From an uncultured Atopobiaceae bacterium (GTDB taxonomy: Bacteria; Actinomycetota; Coriobacteriia; Coriobacteriales; Atopobiaceae), in assembly GCA_944320975.1 (NCBI GenBank), contig CALUJM010000004.1, forward strand, positions 1 to 64,000: a DNA stretch of 64,000 nt. The letters are read 5' to 3'. Below are positions 36,201 through 45,043 of the stretch, one piece after another. The position numbers were made by a program, and so were the translations under genes. The notes under the pieces were generated by a model. The model worked only from the letters and a program-made list of their open reading frames with translations. It was not told the origin of the DNA and searched no databases. Numbering within the stretch: the first letter of the stretch is position 1; every line of letters starts with the position of its first letter.

Positions 36201-36776
36201 TTAGTCGGCGATCTTGAGGGCGGCCTTGATGGGCAGGTAGAGCGCGCTTACGAGGATGGCGTTGAAGACGCCGGTGAGCAGGACCACGGGCAGCATCGCC
36301 GCAGCGAGCTCGGCCGCGCCGCCGACCATGGCGATCTTGATGAGCATGAAGATGACGCCGGAGACCACGGTGGTGACGAAGGAACCGGCGAGCGGGACAA
36401 ACTTCTTTGCGGGGGAGGCCATGCCGGCGGCGACGATGAGCGCCATGAGCATCGCGGCGATGCCCTCGGCGGCAAAGTCGATGAAGGGCGAGGTGGTGGT
36501 GACCTGGATGACGGCGGCGGAGATGAGGCCGATCACGAGCGCCTGGCCGATGTTGGGGCGCACCACGAGGATGGTGAGGCAGAAGGCGGAGATGATGAAC
36601 TCGGGGCTGATGAGGCCGCCGGAGATGCCGGAGATGGCCTTGCCCACGGTGAAGTTGAGGATGAACCCGGCGGCCAGGAGGACAGCGAGAAGGACGAGGG
36701 CCTGGATGTCGAGCTTGCCGTGGTCGGCGGTGGCGACGGTGCGGGCGGCGGTCTGGGTGGCGGTGTTCTCGGACAT
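36201..36776 (-). CDS. ECF transporter S component, predicted tryptophan-specific
   Basis: This 191-residue protein has about six hydrophobic helices ('IQALVLLAVLLAAGFILNF', 'LTILVVRPNIGQALVIGLI', 'TTVVSGVIFMLIKIAM') and ends with 'FNAILVSALYLPIKAAL', typical of S components. It is the first structural gene of the operon. I assign tryptophan as substrate because the RNA leader just upstream encodes a peptide with WWW and ends in an attenuator. The protein sequence alone would not tell me. It may be a TrpP-like or a distinct family. Confidence 0.8.
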   Translation of the reverse strand: MSENTATQTAARTVATADHGKLDIQALVLLAVLLAAGFILNFTVGKAISGISGGLISPEFIISAFCLTILVVRPNIGQALVIGLISAAVIQVTTTSPFIDFAAEGIAAMLMALIVAAGMASPAKKFVPLAGSFVTTVVSGVIFMLIKIAMVGGAAELAAAMLPVVLLTGVFNAILVSALYLPIKAALKIAD

Positions 36777-36857
36777 GGTGGGTTCCTTTCTGGGAGAGGT
36801 TCTTGATCGAGGTTCTTGTCGGCGTGCTTTTCGGTTGCCGGCGATGATGGCGTCACA

Positions 36858-36890
36858 AGAAAAGGGCCCCCGGTCTTCCGGGAGCCCTTT
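36858..36890 (-). terminator. Attenuator terminator of the Trp leader
   Basis: On the minus strand AAAGGGCTCCCGG and CCGGGGGCCCTTT form a 13-bp stem (one G-T pair) with an AAGA loop, followed by TCTTG. It lies 29 nt after the leader stop codon and 82 nt before the S-component gene. It would end transcription unless an alternative fold forms while a ribosome stalls on the Trp codons. Confidence 0.88.
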
Positions 36891-36918
36891 CAGCGCAAAT
36901 GGATATGGCGCGTGAGAC

Positions 36919-36999
36919 TCACCATCGACCGAGCGAGGAGAAGTTGCGCCACCACCAGTTCATGGACGTGCGAACGCTGACGTTGACGACGTTGCTCAT
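36919..36999 (-). CDS. trpL: Tryptophan leader peptide controlling the ECF operon
   Basis: A 26-codon open frame starts with ATG at 36999 and ends with TGA at 36919-36921. Its product contains NWWWR at residues 14-18 and a final Trp at residue 26, so four of 26 codons are Trp, three of them consecutive. A full AAAGGAG ribosome site precedes it. The attenuator hairpin follows. Actinobacterial trp biosynthesis leaders have the same NWWW pattern. Here the controlled operon is a transporter. The segment TGGCGCAA over the Trp/Arg/Asn codons can pair with TTTGCGC just before the terminator, offering an alternative fold. Confidence 0.9.
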   Translation of the reverse strand: MSNVVNVSVRTSMNWWWRNFSSLGRW

Positions 37000-37047
37000 G
37001 CTCCGGCGCTCCTTTCGCTTCTGGTCGAGGTCCTTTGTGTTGTGGAC

Positions 37048-37076
37048 AAGATACGCGCACGACGTGACGGGCGCAA
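37048..37076 (-). promoter_or_regulatory. Promoter of the trpL-ECF operon
   Basis: On the minus strand TTGCGC (37076-37071), a 17-nt spacer and TATCTT (37053-37048) form a good housekeeping promoter. Its transcript would start some 40 nt before the leader ATG. The stretch from here to 37193 contains repeated GCATGCGG but no gene. Confidence 0.65.
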
Positions 37077-37193
37077 GGGAGTTTTCTGGCCCGAAACAAT
37101 CGATTTTGCATGCGGGGCGGCCGAATTATGGATTGAAGGGCAATGCTGCATGCGGAAAGCCGCAAGGGGGCATATGAATATCGCGTGCTGCGC

Positions 37194-37238
37194 TTGAAGC
37201 GGTACCACGCTCGGCCATAATGTCAATTAGTTAACATT
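37194..37238 (+). promoter_or_regulatory. marR promoter with overlapping operator
   Basis: TTGAAG (37194-37199), an 18-nt spacer and TAATGT (37218-37223) form the promoter. The imperfect palindrome AATGTCAATTAGTTAACATT (37219-37238) covers the -10 and is of the AT-rich type that MarR proteins bind, suggesting autoregulation. Confidence 0.6.
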
Positions 37239-37261
37239 TGAACGCGTTGGAGGAAGGCGTT

Positions 37262-37720
37262 TTGGGAGAGACCCGCTTCGAGGACTTCGTCGGCATCATC
37301 AGCGCCCTCAACAAGGAGATTCAGCGCATCAAGACCGCCGAGGCAAAGCGCCTGGGCTTTCGCGGCTCTGACGTCATGTGCCTGTACTACCTGGTCAAGC
37401 ATCCTGACGGGCTCACCGCTTCCGAGCTGGCTCGCGTCGTAGACGTGAGCCGCGCGGCGATGTCTCGCACCATCGCCCATCTTGCGGAGGACGGGTTTGT
37501 CGAGGTGGGAGACGCCGATGATGAGGACGCCTCCCGCTACCGCGCGCCCGTGCGCCTGACCGAGAAGGGCCATGAGGCGGCTCGCCCGCTCGACGACATC
37601 ATTCACCGAGTGCTTGACGAGGCTGGCGGGGAGCTTGCCATGAGGCAGCGCCTTCAGATGTACGATTCGCTCAACCACATTCTCGAGAGGCTCAAGACGT
37701 TCGGGCGTGACGGCCAGTAG
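37262..37720 (+). CDS. MarR-family regulator
   Basis: This roughly 152-residue protein has a winged helix: 'VMCLYYLVKHPDGLTASELARVV', the recognition helix 'VSRAAMSRTIAHLAEDG' and the wing 'DDEDASRYRAPVRLTEKG'. Flanking helices make the dimer. I chose a TTG start at 37262 because GGAGG sits 8 nt upstream; a TTG at 37238 is the other option. The divergent trpL-ECF operon and the DegV gene downstream are its neighbours, so either could be its target. Confidence 0.85.
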   Translation: MGETRFEDFVGIISALNKEIQRIKTAEAKRLGFRGSDVMCLYYLVKHPDGLTASELARVVDVSRAAMSRTIAHLAEDGFVEVGDADDEDASRYRAPVRLTEKGHEAARPLDDIIHRVLDEAGGELAMRQRLQMYDSLNHILERLKTFGRDGQ

Positions 37721-37747
37721 GCCGTGCTCGGGCAGAAGGGAAGCGCA

Positions 37748-38593
37748 ATGTCCGTCCGCATCATCACCGATTCCGGGATCGACCTCCCCGGCGAGCTCGA
37801 CCCCCGTCTCACGGTCATCCCGCTGGGCATCACGTTTGGCGCGACCACGTACGCCGACGGCGTCGACCTCACCAACGACCGCTTCTACGAGATGCTCATC
37901 GAGAGCGACGAGCTGCCCAAGACGAGCCAGGCCACGCCGTATGCCTACCAGCAGGTCCTTGAGCAGGTGCGTTCCGCGGGCGAGGAGGCCGTGGTGATCA
38001 CCCTCTCATCGGCGCTCTCGGGCACCTATCAGAGCGCGGTCACCGCCGCCGCGGACTATCCCGAGGTCCATGTGGTCGATAGCAAAAACGTCACCATCGG
38101 GCAGAGCCTTCTCGTGCTCTACGCGCTGCGCCTCGTCGACGAGGGCCTGGGAGCCGCCGAGATCGCCGAGAAGGTCGAGGCGGTCGTGGGCCGCGTCTGC
38201 CTGCTCGCGCTGCTCGACACGCTCGAGTACCTCAAGCGCGGCGGACGTATCCCCAAGAGCGTGGGCGCCATCGGCGAGCTGCTGTCCATCAAGCCCGTCG
38301 TGGGCGTGGAGGACGGCGAGGTCGTGATGCTGGGCAAGGCGCGCGGCTCCAAGAACGGGCGCAACCAGCTTCACCAGCAGGTCGAGAAGCACGGCATCGA
38401 CTTCACGATGCCGGTGCTGCTGGGCTACACGGGCCTCTCCCAGAAGCTGCTGAAGAAGTACCTGGACGACAACCGCGCCATCTGGGAGGGCGTGGTCGCC
38501 GAGGAGGACCTGCCCATCACCTCCGTGGGCGCCACCATCGGCACGCACGTGGGGCCGGGCGCCATCGCGCTCGCGTTCTTCGCCAAGAACTAG
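37748..38593 (+). CDS. DegV-family fatty-acid-binding protein
   Basis: This 281-residue cytoplasmic protein of the DegV/FakB fold begins with 'IITDSGIDLPGEL' and has 'LSSALSGTYQSA' near residue 88, 'VDSKNVTIGQ' and 'LEYLKRGGRIPKS' near 160. FakB-type members present fatty acids to the kinase FakA. No fakA is nearby, so the role in this organism is open. It follows marR by 27 nt and is probably cotranscribed. Confidence 0.9.
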   Translation: MSVRIITDSGIDLPGELDPRLTVIPLGITFGATTYADGVDLTNDRFYEMLIESDELPKTSQATPYAYQQVLEQVRSAGEEAVVITLSSALSGTYQSAVTAAADYPEVHVVDSKNVTIGQSLLVLYALRLVDEGLGAAEIAEKVEAVVGRVCLLALLDTLEYLKRGGRIPKSVGAIGELLSIKPVVGVEDGEVVMLGKARGSKNGRNQLHQQVEKHGIDFTMPVLLGYTGLSQKLLKKYLDDNRAIWEGVVAEEDLPITSVGATIGTHVGPGAIALAFFAKN

Positions 38594-38614
38594 CTGGCTC
38601 TCTTTCTTCCGACC

Positions 38615-38731
38615 GGGCGCGTGACAATCAGGGCGGGCGTGACAATTAGGACAGGTTGGATTGTCACATCGAGGGCATGTGACAATCCAACCTGTCCTAA
38701 TTGTCACGCCCGCCCTGATTGTCACGCGCCC
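38615..38731. repeat. 117-bp palindrome, 55-bp perfect arms (GTGACAATTAGGACAGGTT type)
   Basis: Arms 38615-38669 and 38677-38731 are exact reverse complements around a 7-nt loop. Each arm has two units, GCGTGACAATCAGGGCGG then GCGTGACAATTAGGACAGG, and the second is itself a hairpin (GTGACAAT / ATTGTCAC). It lies between degV and the convergent tetR gene. Sibling copies are at 44196, 49184 and 50587. Confidence 0.97.
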
Positions 38732-38733
38732 CG

Positions 38734-39279
38734 CTATAACACGATATGCATTACGAGCTCGATGAGCTGCTCGATGGGCATGGGGTCGTCCTCCGAGGTC
38801 CAGATTCTGATCGTGGCCAGGATTCCCGAGAGGTAGAACTCGCGCGCGATGCGCTCGCCCTGGTCTCCGAGCTCCTCGCCCGGCAGGAAGAAGCGGTCCA
38901 CGAGCGGGCTTATCACCTGCTTGAGCCGCTGGGTGAACGCCGGGTCGCCGTGCGGGCCCAGCAGCACGCGCGTGTAGTCGCGCGAGCGTTGGGCCAGGCG
39001 CAGGATGAGCCCCATGTGCTGCGAGAAGTCAAGGCGATCGCCCTTGAGCAGGCGCTCGTTGACCAGGCGCTCGATGTTGCCGAGCACCTGGTCCTCGATC
39101 TCTGCCAGCAGCTCGTAGACGTCGTGGTAGTAGAGGTAGAAGGTCGCGCGGTTGTAGCCCGCGCGGTCGGTGATCTCGCGGACCGAGATCTTCTCCACGG
39201 GCTTCTCGGCGTAGAGCTCCCAGAACGCCTGGCGGAGATTGGCCCTTGTCTGCTCCGTGACTTGCGGCTGCTTTCTCAT
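38734..39279 (-). CDS. TetR-family regulator of the adjacent exporter
   Basis: This 181-residue protein has a TetR helix-turn-helix ('TRANLRQAFWELYAEKPVEKISVREITDRAGYNRATFYLYYHD') and an all-helical ligand domain with 'RDYTRVLLGPHGD', similar to DhaS-type TetR proteins. The ATG at 39279 follows GGAGGG. It is divergent from the ABC/FtsX genes, which it probably controls through the CGACAC-N11-GTGTCG site at 39327. Confidence 0.88.
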   Translation of the reverse strand: MRKQPQVTEQTRANLRQAFWELYAEKPVEKISVREITDRAGYNRATFYLYYHDVYELLAEIEDQVLGNIERLVNERLLKGDRLDFSQHMGLILRLAQRSRDYTRVLLGPHGDPAFTQRLKQVISPLVDRFFLPGEELGDQGERIAREFYLSGILATIRIWTSEDDPMPIEQLIELVMHIVL

Positions 39280-39292
39280 GGCGCCCTCCAGT

Positions 39293-39321
39293 CGTGCAAA
39301 AGTGCCTGCCCCTTTTGCACG
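39293..39321. repeat. 29-bp palindrome in the tetR leader
   Basis: CGTGCAAAAG (39293-39302) and CTTTTGCACG (39312-39321) enclose TGCCTGCCC. On the minus strand the middle reads GGGGCAGG, a variant of the core in the longer palindromes. It lies immediately upstream of the tetR ribosome site. Confidence 0.75.
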
Positions 39322-39326
39322 TTTCA

Positions 39327-39349
39327 CGACACTTGCGCGACGCGTGTCG
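39327..39349. promoter_or_regulatory. Possible TetR operator
   Basis: CGACAC (39327-39332) and GTGTCG (39344-39349) are separated by 11 nt, in the gap between tetR and the ABC operon. A TATACT -10 for the ABC genes is at 39381-39386. Confidence 0.5.
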
Positions 39350-39424
39350 AGCGGTGGTTCTTCTCGCCCGCCAACCCCAGTATACTTCGATTAGACAACA
39401 CGCTGTCGAGCAATCGGAGCCGAC

Positions 39425-40126
39425 ATGGCCTATATAGACTTCCTGGACGTCGTGCGGACCTATGGAGAGGGCTCCGCCAAGATCAACGCCCTCGACGGTG
39501 CGAGCTTCACCGTCGAGAAGGGCGAGCTCGCCGTCATCCTGGGCGCCTCGGGCGCGGGCAAGACCACCGCCCTCAACATCCTGGGCGGCATGGACAGCGC
39601 CACCTCCGGCACCGTCCGCGTGGACGGCCGCGACCTTTCCGGCGCGAGCGAGAACGACCTCGTGCTGTACCGCCGTGCCGACGTGGGCTTTGTCTTCCAG
39701 TTCTACAACCTCGTGCCCAACCTCACCGCGCTCGAGAACGTTGAGCTTGCCACGCAGATCTGCCCCGACTCGCTCGACCCCGCGGAGACGCTCGCGAAGG
39801 TGGGCCTGGCCGAGCGCCTCGCCAACTTCCCCGCGCAGCTCTCCGGCGGCGAGCAGCAGCGCGTCTCCATCGCACGCGCCATGGCCAAGAACCCCAAGCT
39901 GCTGCTGTGCGACGAGCCCACCGGCGCGCTCGATTACCAGACGGGCAAGCAGATCCTGCAGCTCCTGCAGGACATGTGTCGCAACGAGGGCATTACCGTC
40001 ATCATCGTCACGCACAACGCCGCGCTCGCGGACATGGCCGACCGGCTCATCCGCTTCAAGAGCGGCCAGGTGACGAGCATGACGACCAACGATGACCCCA
40101 AGCCGATCGCAGAGATCGAGTGGTAG
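39425..40126 (+). CDS. ABC exporter ATPase (LolD/MacB type)
   Basis: This 233-residue ATPase has Walker A '[10 protein letters not shown]' near residue 39, 'QLSGGEQQR' near 139, Walker B '[12 protein letters not shown]' and an H-loop 'VTHNA'. It belongs to the group that partners FtsX-like permeases, and the permease gene starts 3 nt downstream. Such systems act as mechanotransducers or exporters of lipids and peptides. Confidence 0.93.
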   Translation: MAYIDFLDVVRTYGEGSAKINALDGASFTVEKGELAVILGASGAGKTTALNILGGMDSATSGTVRVDGRDLSGASENDLVLYRRADVGFVFQFYNLVPNLTALENVELATQICPDSLDPAETLAKVGLAERLANFPAQLSGGEQQRVSIARAMAKNPKLLLCDEPTGALDYQTGKQILQLLQDMCRNEGITVIIVTHNAALADMADRLIRFKSGQVTSMTTNDDPKPIAEIEW

Positions 40127-40128
40127 CC

Positions 40129-43100
40129 ATGTCGTCGGCCGCGTCACACAGCGCCTTCACGCGCGACATCCTGCGCACGGTGCGCGGGAGCCTCAAGCGC
40201 TTCGTGGCGCTCGCCACGATCACGGCGCTCGGCGTGACGATGCTCACGGGCCTGCGCGCCTCCTGCGTGGACCTGCGCAACTCGGCCGACGCGTTTTTTG
40301 ACGAGCAGGGTCTCTTCGACGTGCGCGTCCAGTCCACCCTCGGCCTCACGGACGAGGACGTGGAGGCGCTCGCTGCGCTCGAGGGCGTGGAGGCGGCGGA
40401 GGGCGGCTACGTGGAGACCGCCTACACGACGGTGGGCTCGGTCTCCGAGAAGGTCGACGTCAAGGCGCTCTCGCCCTCCGGCATGAACGAGCCGCTCGTA
40501 CTCGAGGGGCGCCTGCCCGAGAGCGAGGACGAGATCGCCGTCACGCAGCGCTACCTCAAGGACTCCGGCCTCTCCATCGGCGACACGGTGACCTTCCACG
40601 GCGCGGACGACGAGGCGGATGTCGAGAAGGACGAGGGGCTCGACGCGCTCGACTCCGGCTCCGCGGAGGTCTTCGAGCGCCGCGACTACACGATCGTGGG
40701 GTCGGTGCTCGACCCGATGGATGTCAACGCCGGCGAGGGGACGATGTCGTTCCGCTCGAGCGGCGGCTCGCAGTACTCCTTCTTCGTGGTGCCGGAGTGC
40801 GCGACGGCGGAGGCGTACACGGTGGCGTACCTCACCGTGGAGGGCGCGGACGAGCCGCTGTGCTACTCCGCCGAGCACGAGCAGATCATTGACGCCGTGA
40901 AGCAGCGCGTCGAGGATGCGCGCGGCGAGCGAGAGCGAGCTCGCGGGGAGGGGGTCCGCGCGGACGCCACCGAGGAGGTCGACGAGGCGGAGGCCGAGGC
41001 GCTCGAGGAGCTCGCGGACGCCGAGCAGGAGATAGCCGACGGCCAGGCCGAGCTCGACGACGGACGCGCCGAGGTGGCAGACGGTCAGGCCGAGCTCGAC
41101 GAGCAGCGCGCCGACGCACTGAGCCAGCTCGACGACGCGCAGGCGGAGATCGACGACGGGCGCGCGCAGCTCGAGGACGGCGCCGCTCAGCTCGCCGACG
41201 GCAAGGCGGAGCTCGCCGCCGGCATCGAGGAGTACAACGCGGCGCTCCCGGGAGCCGAGCAGCAGCTGAGGGACGGCCAGGCGCAGCTCGACGCCGCGCG
41301 CGACGAGTTCTATACAACGACGATCGCGGACCTCGAGGCGCAGCGCGCCGAGGTCGCAACGACCGTGGACAGCCTGACGCAGACCATATCGACGCTCGAC
41401 GGCAGCGTCGCGGAGATGGCCGACGGGCTCGACGCGATGGCGGGCTCGCTGCCGCAGGGCGGCGAGGCGCTCTCGGGCGTCGCGGCGCAGGTGCGCGCAG
41501 CCTGGGAGCAGGTTAAGGCCGCGGATGCGGGCAGTGCCGAGGCGGCGGCCGGGACGTTCTCGAGCGCGATGGGCCAGGCGGCCTCCGCGCTGATGCCCGT
41601 CTCGGAGTCCCTGGGGCAGGCGGCCGGGCAGCTCCAGGCACAGGCCGAGGAGCTCACGGGCCAGATTGCGACCATCGATGCCGCGCTCGGAGAGCTCGAC
41701 GCCGGCATCGCGCAGACGCAGGCGGCGCTCGATGCCGTCGACGCCCAGATTGCGGCGCTCGAGCAGGACGGGACGGGTAGCACGGAGGAGCCTGAGGACA
41801 CCGCCGGCGCGGAGGGGCCCGAGGAGGGCGCGACCTCCGAGGCGGCAGCGCCGCAGACGAGTCCGGAGCTCGAGGCACTTCTCGCCCAGCGCGAGCAGCT
41901 GCAGGCCACGCTGGACGGCCTCACGGCGCAGCGCGCGGAGCTCCAGGCATCCCGCGACGCCGCGCAGCAGGGGATCGAGACCATCCAGGGCCAGCTTGCA
42001 AGCCTCGAGAGCTCACAGGCGGGCCTCCAGCAGATCATCGCCCTGGGCTCGGCGGACCCCGCGAGCGAGCAGAGCGCCGCCGCCCTGGCGAGCGGGCGCA
42101 TCCAGGCCGCGGCGGGCCTCGTGAAGGCCAGCGACGGCCTCGCGCAGCTGGATGCCGGCATCGAGCAGGCCAAGACCACCGCCGAGGCGGAGTTTGCCAA
42201 GCAGCAGGCCCTCATCGACGAGGGCTGGCAGGACCTTCGCGACGCCTACGACCAGCTCGTCTCCGCGCAGGCCACGCTCGAGCAGAGCGAGCGCGAGCTC
42301 GCCGACGGCTGGGCGGAGCTCGAGGAGGGGCAGGCCGAGCTCGACCGCCAGCGCGCAGACGCCCTCGAGCAGCTGGCCGACGCGCAGCGCCAGCTCGATG
42401 ACGCCCTCGCCGAGATCGCAGACGGCCAGGCCGAGCTCGACGACGCCCGCGCGACCTTCGAGTCCGAGCGCGACGACGCCCTCGCCGAGATCGCCGACGC
42501 GCGCGCCGAGATCGAGGGCCTGCCCGATGCCACGTGGTACGTGCAGGACCGCTCGAGCCTCTCGAGCTACGCGAGCGTGGACTCCGACGCCTCCTCGATC
42601 GAGGCCATCGGCACCGTGATCCCCATCGTGTTCTTCGTGGTGGCGGTGCTCATCAGCCTCACCACCATGACGCGCATGGTCGAGGAGGAGCGCGGGCTCA
42701 TCGGCGTCTACAAGGCGCTCGGGTACTCGCGCGGCCGCATCCTCTCCAAGTACGCGCTCTACGCGCTGGCGGCCTGCATCGTGGGCGCGATCGTGGGCAA
42801 CGTGCTCGGCTTCGTCGTGCTGCCCGCCATCATCTTCACGATCTTCTCGACCATGTACGCCCTGCCGGGCTTCATGTACGGCTTCGAGCCCGCAAGCTCG
42901 CTTCTGGCCTTTGCGCTCTTCGCGCTGGGCATCGTGGGGGCGACGCTTTTCACCTGCTGGCAGGAGCTCAGGGAGACCCCCGCCGAGCTCATGCGTCCCA
43001 AGGCGCCGCGCGCGGGCTCGCGCATCCTGCTCGAGCACATCACGCCCGTGTGGAACAGATTCAGCTTCCTCAACAAGGTCACGGCGCGCAACCTCTTCCG

Positions 43101-44193
43101 CTACAAGCGCCGCTTCCTCATGACGACCTTTGGCATCGCGGGGTGCGTGGCGCTGCTCATCACGGGCTTTGGCATCCGCGACACGGTTCTCTCGCTCTCG
43201 CCGCGCCAGTATGGCGACGCGGGCGTGACCCGCTACGACCTCATGGCCGTGAGCTCCTCCGACGACCTCGATGCCGTGGTGGCGGACCTCGAGGACGATT
43301 CCGAGGTCGAGAGCCTCGTGCGCGTCTACATCGACAGCCTCACGGTGAGCTACGGCGACGACAAGGAGACCGTGCAGCTCGTGGTGGTTCCCGAGGCCGC
43401 CGACCTTGCGGGTTACGCGCAGCTCGAGGACGAGGGCGGCGGCGAGCTTTCGCTCACGGATGACGGTGCGGTCATCACCAAGAACGCCGAGCAGGTCATG
43501 GGCTTTGCGGTGGGCGACGAGCTGGCGCTGCAGGACTCCACGCTCGCCGAGGGCAGCGTGCGGGTGGACGGCATCGCCCTCAACTACCTGAGCAACACGA
43601 TCTTCATGACCGCAGACGCCTACGAGGGCGCATTTGGTGAGAAGTGCGAGATGAACGGTGTGCTCGCGCACCTCTCCGGCACGAGCGAGGAGCAGATCGC
43701 GCTCTCCGAGCGCCTCACGCAGGACGACCGCCTGCTCTCCGTGGTCTCCACGGCCAAGCTCGTGCGCGATTTCTCGAGCGCCTTCACGCTCATCAACACC
43801 GTGGTCTACGTGGTCATCGTTCTTGCCGCGGCCCTCTCGTTCACGGTGGTCTTCACGCTCTCCAACACCAACATCTCCGAGCGCGAGCGCGAGCTCGCGA
43901 CGCTCAAGGTTCTGGGCTTCAAGCGGCCAGAGGTCCACAGCTACATCAACAAGGAGACGCTCATCCTCACGGGCATCGGCGTGGTGCTCGGAATGCCGCT
44001 GGGCTACTTCCTCGCGCGTTCGCTCACGTGGATTCTGCGCATGCCGTCGCTGTACTTCGACGTGGTGGTGGACCCGCTCACGTACGTTATCTCTGCGGTC
44101 CTGGCGTTCGTGTTCACGGTGATGGTGAACCTCATCACCGACCGCTCGCTTGACCGCATCGACATGGTGGGCGCCCTCAAGTCCGCAGAGTAG
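40129..44193 (+). CDS. Giant FtsX-like permease with long coiled-coil insert
   Basis: This 1354-residue permease has a membrane helix near residues 28-48. An extracellular part follows, then a long, almost uninterrupted coiled coil at about residues 265-800, made of ADGQAEL/DDGRAEV-type heptads with a Gln/Ala-rich centre. It ends with two FtsX blocks: helices after 'IGTVIPIVFFVVAVLISLTTM' near 830, a second periplasmic-type domain near 1030-1200, and final helices to 1340. The insert is far longer than in MacB. It resembles YhgE/Pip-type stalks and could reach across the peptidoglycan. It is coupled to the ATPase and probably regulated by the TetR. Confidence 0.9.
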   Translation: MSSAASHSAFTRDILRTVRGSLKRFVALATITALGVTMLTGLRASCVDLRNSADAFFDEQGLFDVRVQSTLGLTDEDVEALAALEGVEAAEGGYVETAYTTVGSVSEKVDVKALSPSGMNEPLVLEGRLPESEDEIAVTQRYLKDSGLSIGDTVTFHGADDEADVEKDEGLDALDSGSAEVFERRDYTIVGSVLDPMDVNAGEGTMSFRSSGGSQYSFFVVPECATAEAYTVAYLTVEGADEPLCYSAEHEQIIDAVKQRVEDARGERERARGEGVRADATEEVDEAEAEALEELADAEQEIADGQAELDDGRAEVADGQAELDEQRADALSQLDDAQAEIDDGRAQLEDGAAQLADGKAELAAGIEEYNAALPGAEQQLRDGQAQLDAARDEFYTTTIADLEAQRAEVATTVDSLTQTISTLDGSVAEMADGLDAMAGSLPQGGEALSGVAAQVRAAWEQVKAADAGSAEAAAGTFSSAMGQAASALMPVSESLGQAAGQLQAQAEELTGQIATIDAALGELDAGIAQTQAALDAVDAQIAALEQDGTGSTEEPEDTAGAEGPEEGATSEAAAPQTSPELEALLAQREQLQATLDGLTAQRAELQASRDAAQQGIETIQGQLASLESSQAGLQQIIALGSADPASEQSAAALASGRIQAAAGLVKASDGLAQLDAGIEQAKTTAEAEFAKQQALIDEGWQDLRDAYDQLVSAQATLEQSERELADGWAELEEGQAELDRQRADALEQLADAQRQLDDALAEIADGQAELDDARATFESERDDALAEIADARAEIEGLPDATWYVQDRSSLSSYASVDSDASSIEAIGTVIPIVFFVVAVLISLTTMTRMVEEERGLIGVYKALGYSRGRILSKYALYALAACIVGAIVGNVLGFVVLPAIIFTIFSTMYALPGFMYGFEPASSLLAFALFALGIVGATLFTCWQELRETPAELMRPKAPRAGSRILLEHITPVWNRFSFLNKVTARNLFRYKRRFLMTTFGIAGCVALLITGFGIRDTVLSLSPRQYGDAGVTRYDLMAVSSSDDLDAVVADLEDDSEVESLVRVYIDSLTVSYGDDKETVQLVVVPEAADLAGYAQLEDEGGGELSLTDDGAVITKNAEQVMGFAVGDELALQDSTLAEGSVRVDGIALNYLSNTIFMTADAYEGAFGEKCEMNGVLAHLSGTSEEQIALSERLTQDDRLLSVVSTAKLVRDFSSAFTLINTVVYVVIVLAAALSFTVVFTLSNTNISERERELATLKVLGFKRPEVHSYINKETLILTGIGVVLGMPLGYFLARSLTWILRMPSLYFDVVVDPLTYVISAVLAFVFTVMVNLITDRSLDRIDMVGALKSAE

Positions 44194-44195
44194 GT

Positions 44196-44265
44196 GTGAC
44201 AATTAGGACAGGTTGGATTGTCACACCGCCCGCGGTGTGACAATCCAACCTGTCCTAATTGTCAC
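44196..44265. repeat. 70-bp palindrome, 34-bp perfect arms (GTGACAATTAGGACAGGTT type)
   Basis: Arms 44196-44229 and 44232-44265 are exact reverse complements around CC. Each arm is itself a hairpin (GTGACAAT / ATTGTCAC). It lies between the FtsX stop and the convergent ABC ATPase stop. Confidence 0.97.
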
Positions 44266-44275
44266 GTCCGAGGCG

Positions 44276-45043
44276 CTACTCGCGCTGGGCGAGAAACGCG
44301 CGGGTCCGTGCCTCGCGCGGGTGGTCGATGACCTGCTCGGCCGGGCCCTGCTCCACGATTACGCCGCCGTCCATGAAGATCACGCGGTCCGCGACCTCGC
44401 GCGCAAAGCCCATCTCGTGCGTCACGATGACGAGCGTCATGTTCTCTGCGGCGAGCTGCTTGATGACGCGCAGGACCTCCGCGGTGAGCTCGGGGTCGAG
44501 CGCGCTCGTGGGCTCGTCGAAGTAGACGATCTGCGGGTGCATGGCCAGGGCCCGGGCGATGCTCGCGCGCTGCTGCTGGCCGCCCGAGAGCTGACAGGGC
44601 ACCTTGTCCTCGTTGCCGGCGAGGCCCATCTTGGCAAGAAGCGCGCGGGCCTCGCTCTCGGCCTCGGCGCGATTGCGCCTCTGCACGCACACGGGCGCGT
44701 CCATCACATTGCGTAGCACCGAAAAGTGCGGGAAGAGGTTGTAGTTCTGGAACACCAGGCCAAAGCGGCCTCGCGCCTGGGCGAGCACGTTCTTGTCGCC
44801 ATACGTGCCCCCGCGGGCAACGATCACGTCTTCGTAGGAGAGATCCCCGCCGTCGAGACGCTCGAGCAGGGTGAGGCAGCGCAGCAGGGTGGACTTGCCG
44901 CCGCCGGAGGGACCGATGATGGCAACGACCTCGCCGGGCGAGACGGAGAGCGAGATGTCGTGCAGGACCTCGACGTCGCCGAAGCTCTTGCGGGCGTGCT
45001 CGAGAGAGACCACGGGACGTGCGTCGTTCTTCTCGCTAGTCAT
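44276..45043 (-). CDS. glnQ: Polar amino-acid ABC transporter ATPase
   Basis: This 255-residue ATPase is of the GlnQ/HisP type: Walker A 'GPSGGGKST' near residue 43, '[17 protein letters not shown]', 'LSGGQQQR', Walker B '[15 protein letters not shown]', '[18 protein letters not shown]'. It energises import by the permease encoded upstream (8-bp overlap) and the lipoprotein binding protein. The exact amino acid is not clear from sequence, so glnQ denotes the type. Confidence 0.92.
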   Translation of the reverse strand: MTSEKNDARPVVSLEHARKSFGDVEVLHDISLSVSPGEVVAIIGPSGGGKSTLLRCLTLLERLDGGDLSYEDVIVARGGTYGDKNVLAQARGRFGLVFQNYNLFPHFSVLRNVMDAPVCVQRRNRAEAESEARALLAKMGLAGNEDKVPCQLSGGQQQRASIARALAMHPQIVYFDEPTSALDPELTAEVLRVIKQLAAENMTLVIVTHEMGFAREVADRVIFMDGGVIVEQGPAEQVIDHPREARTRAFLAQRE

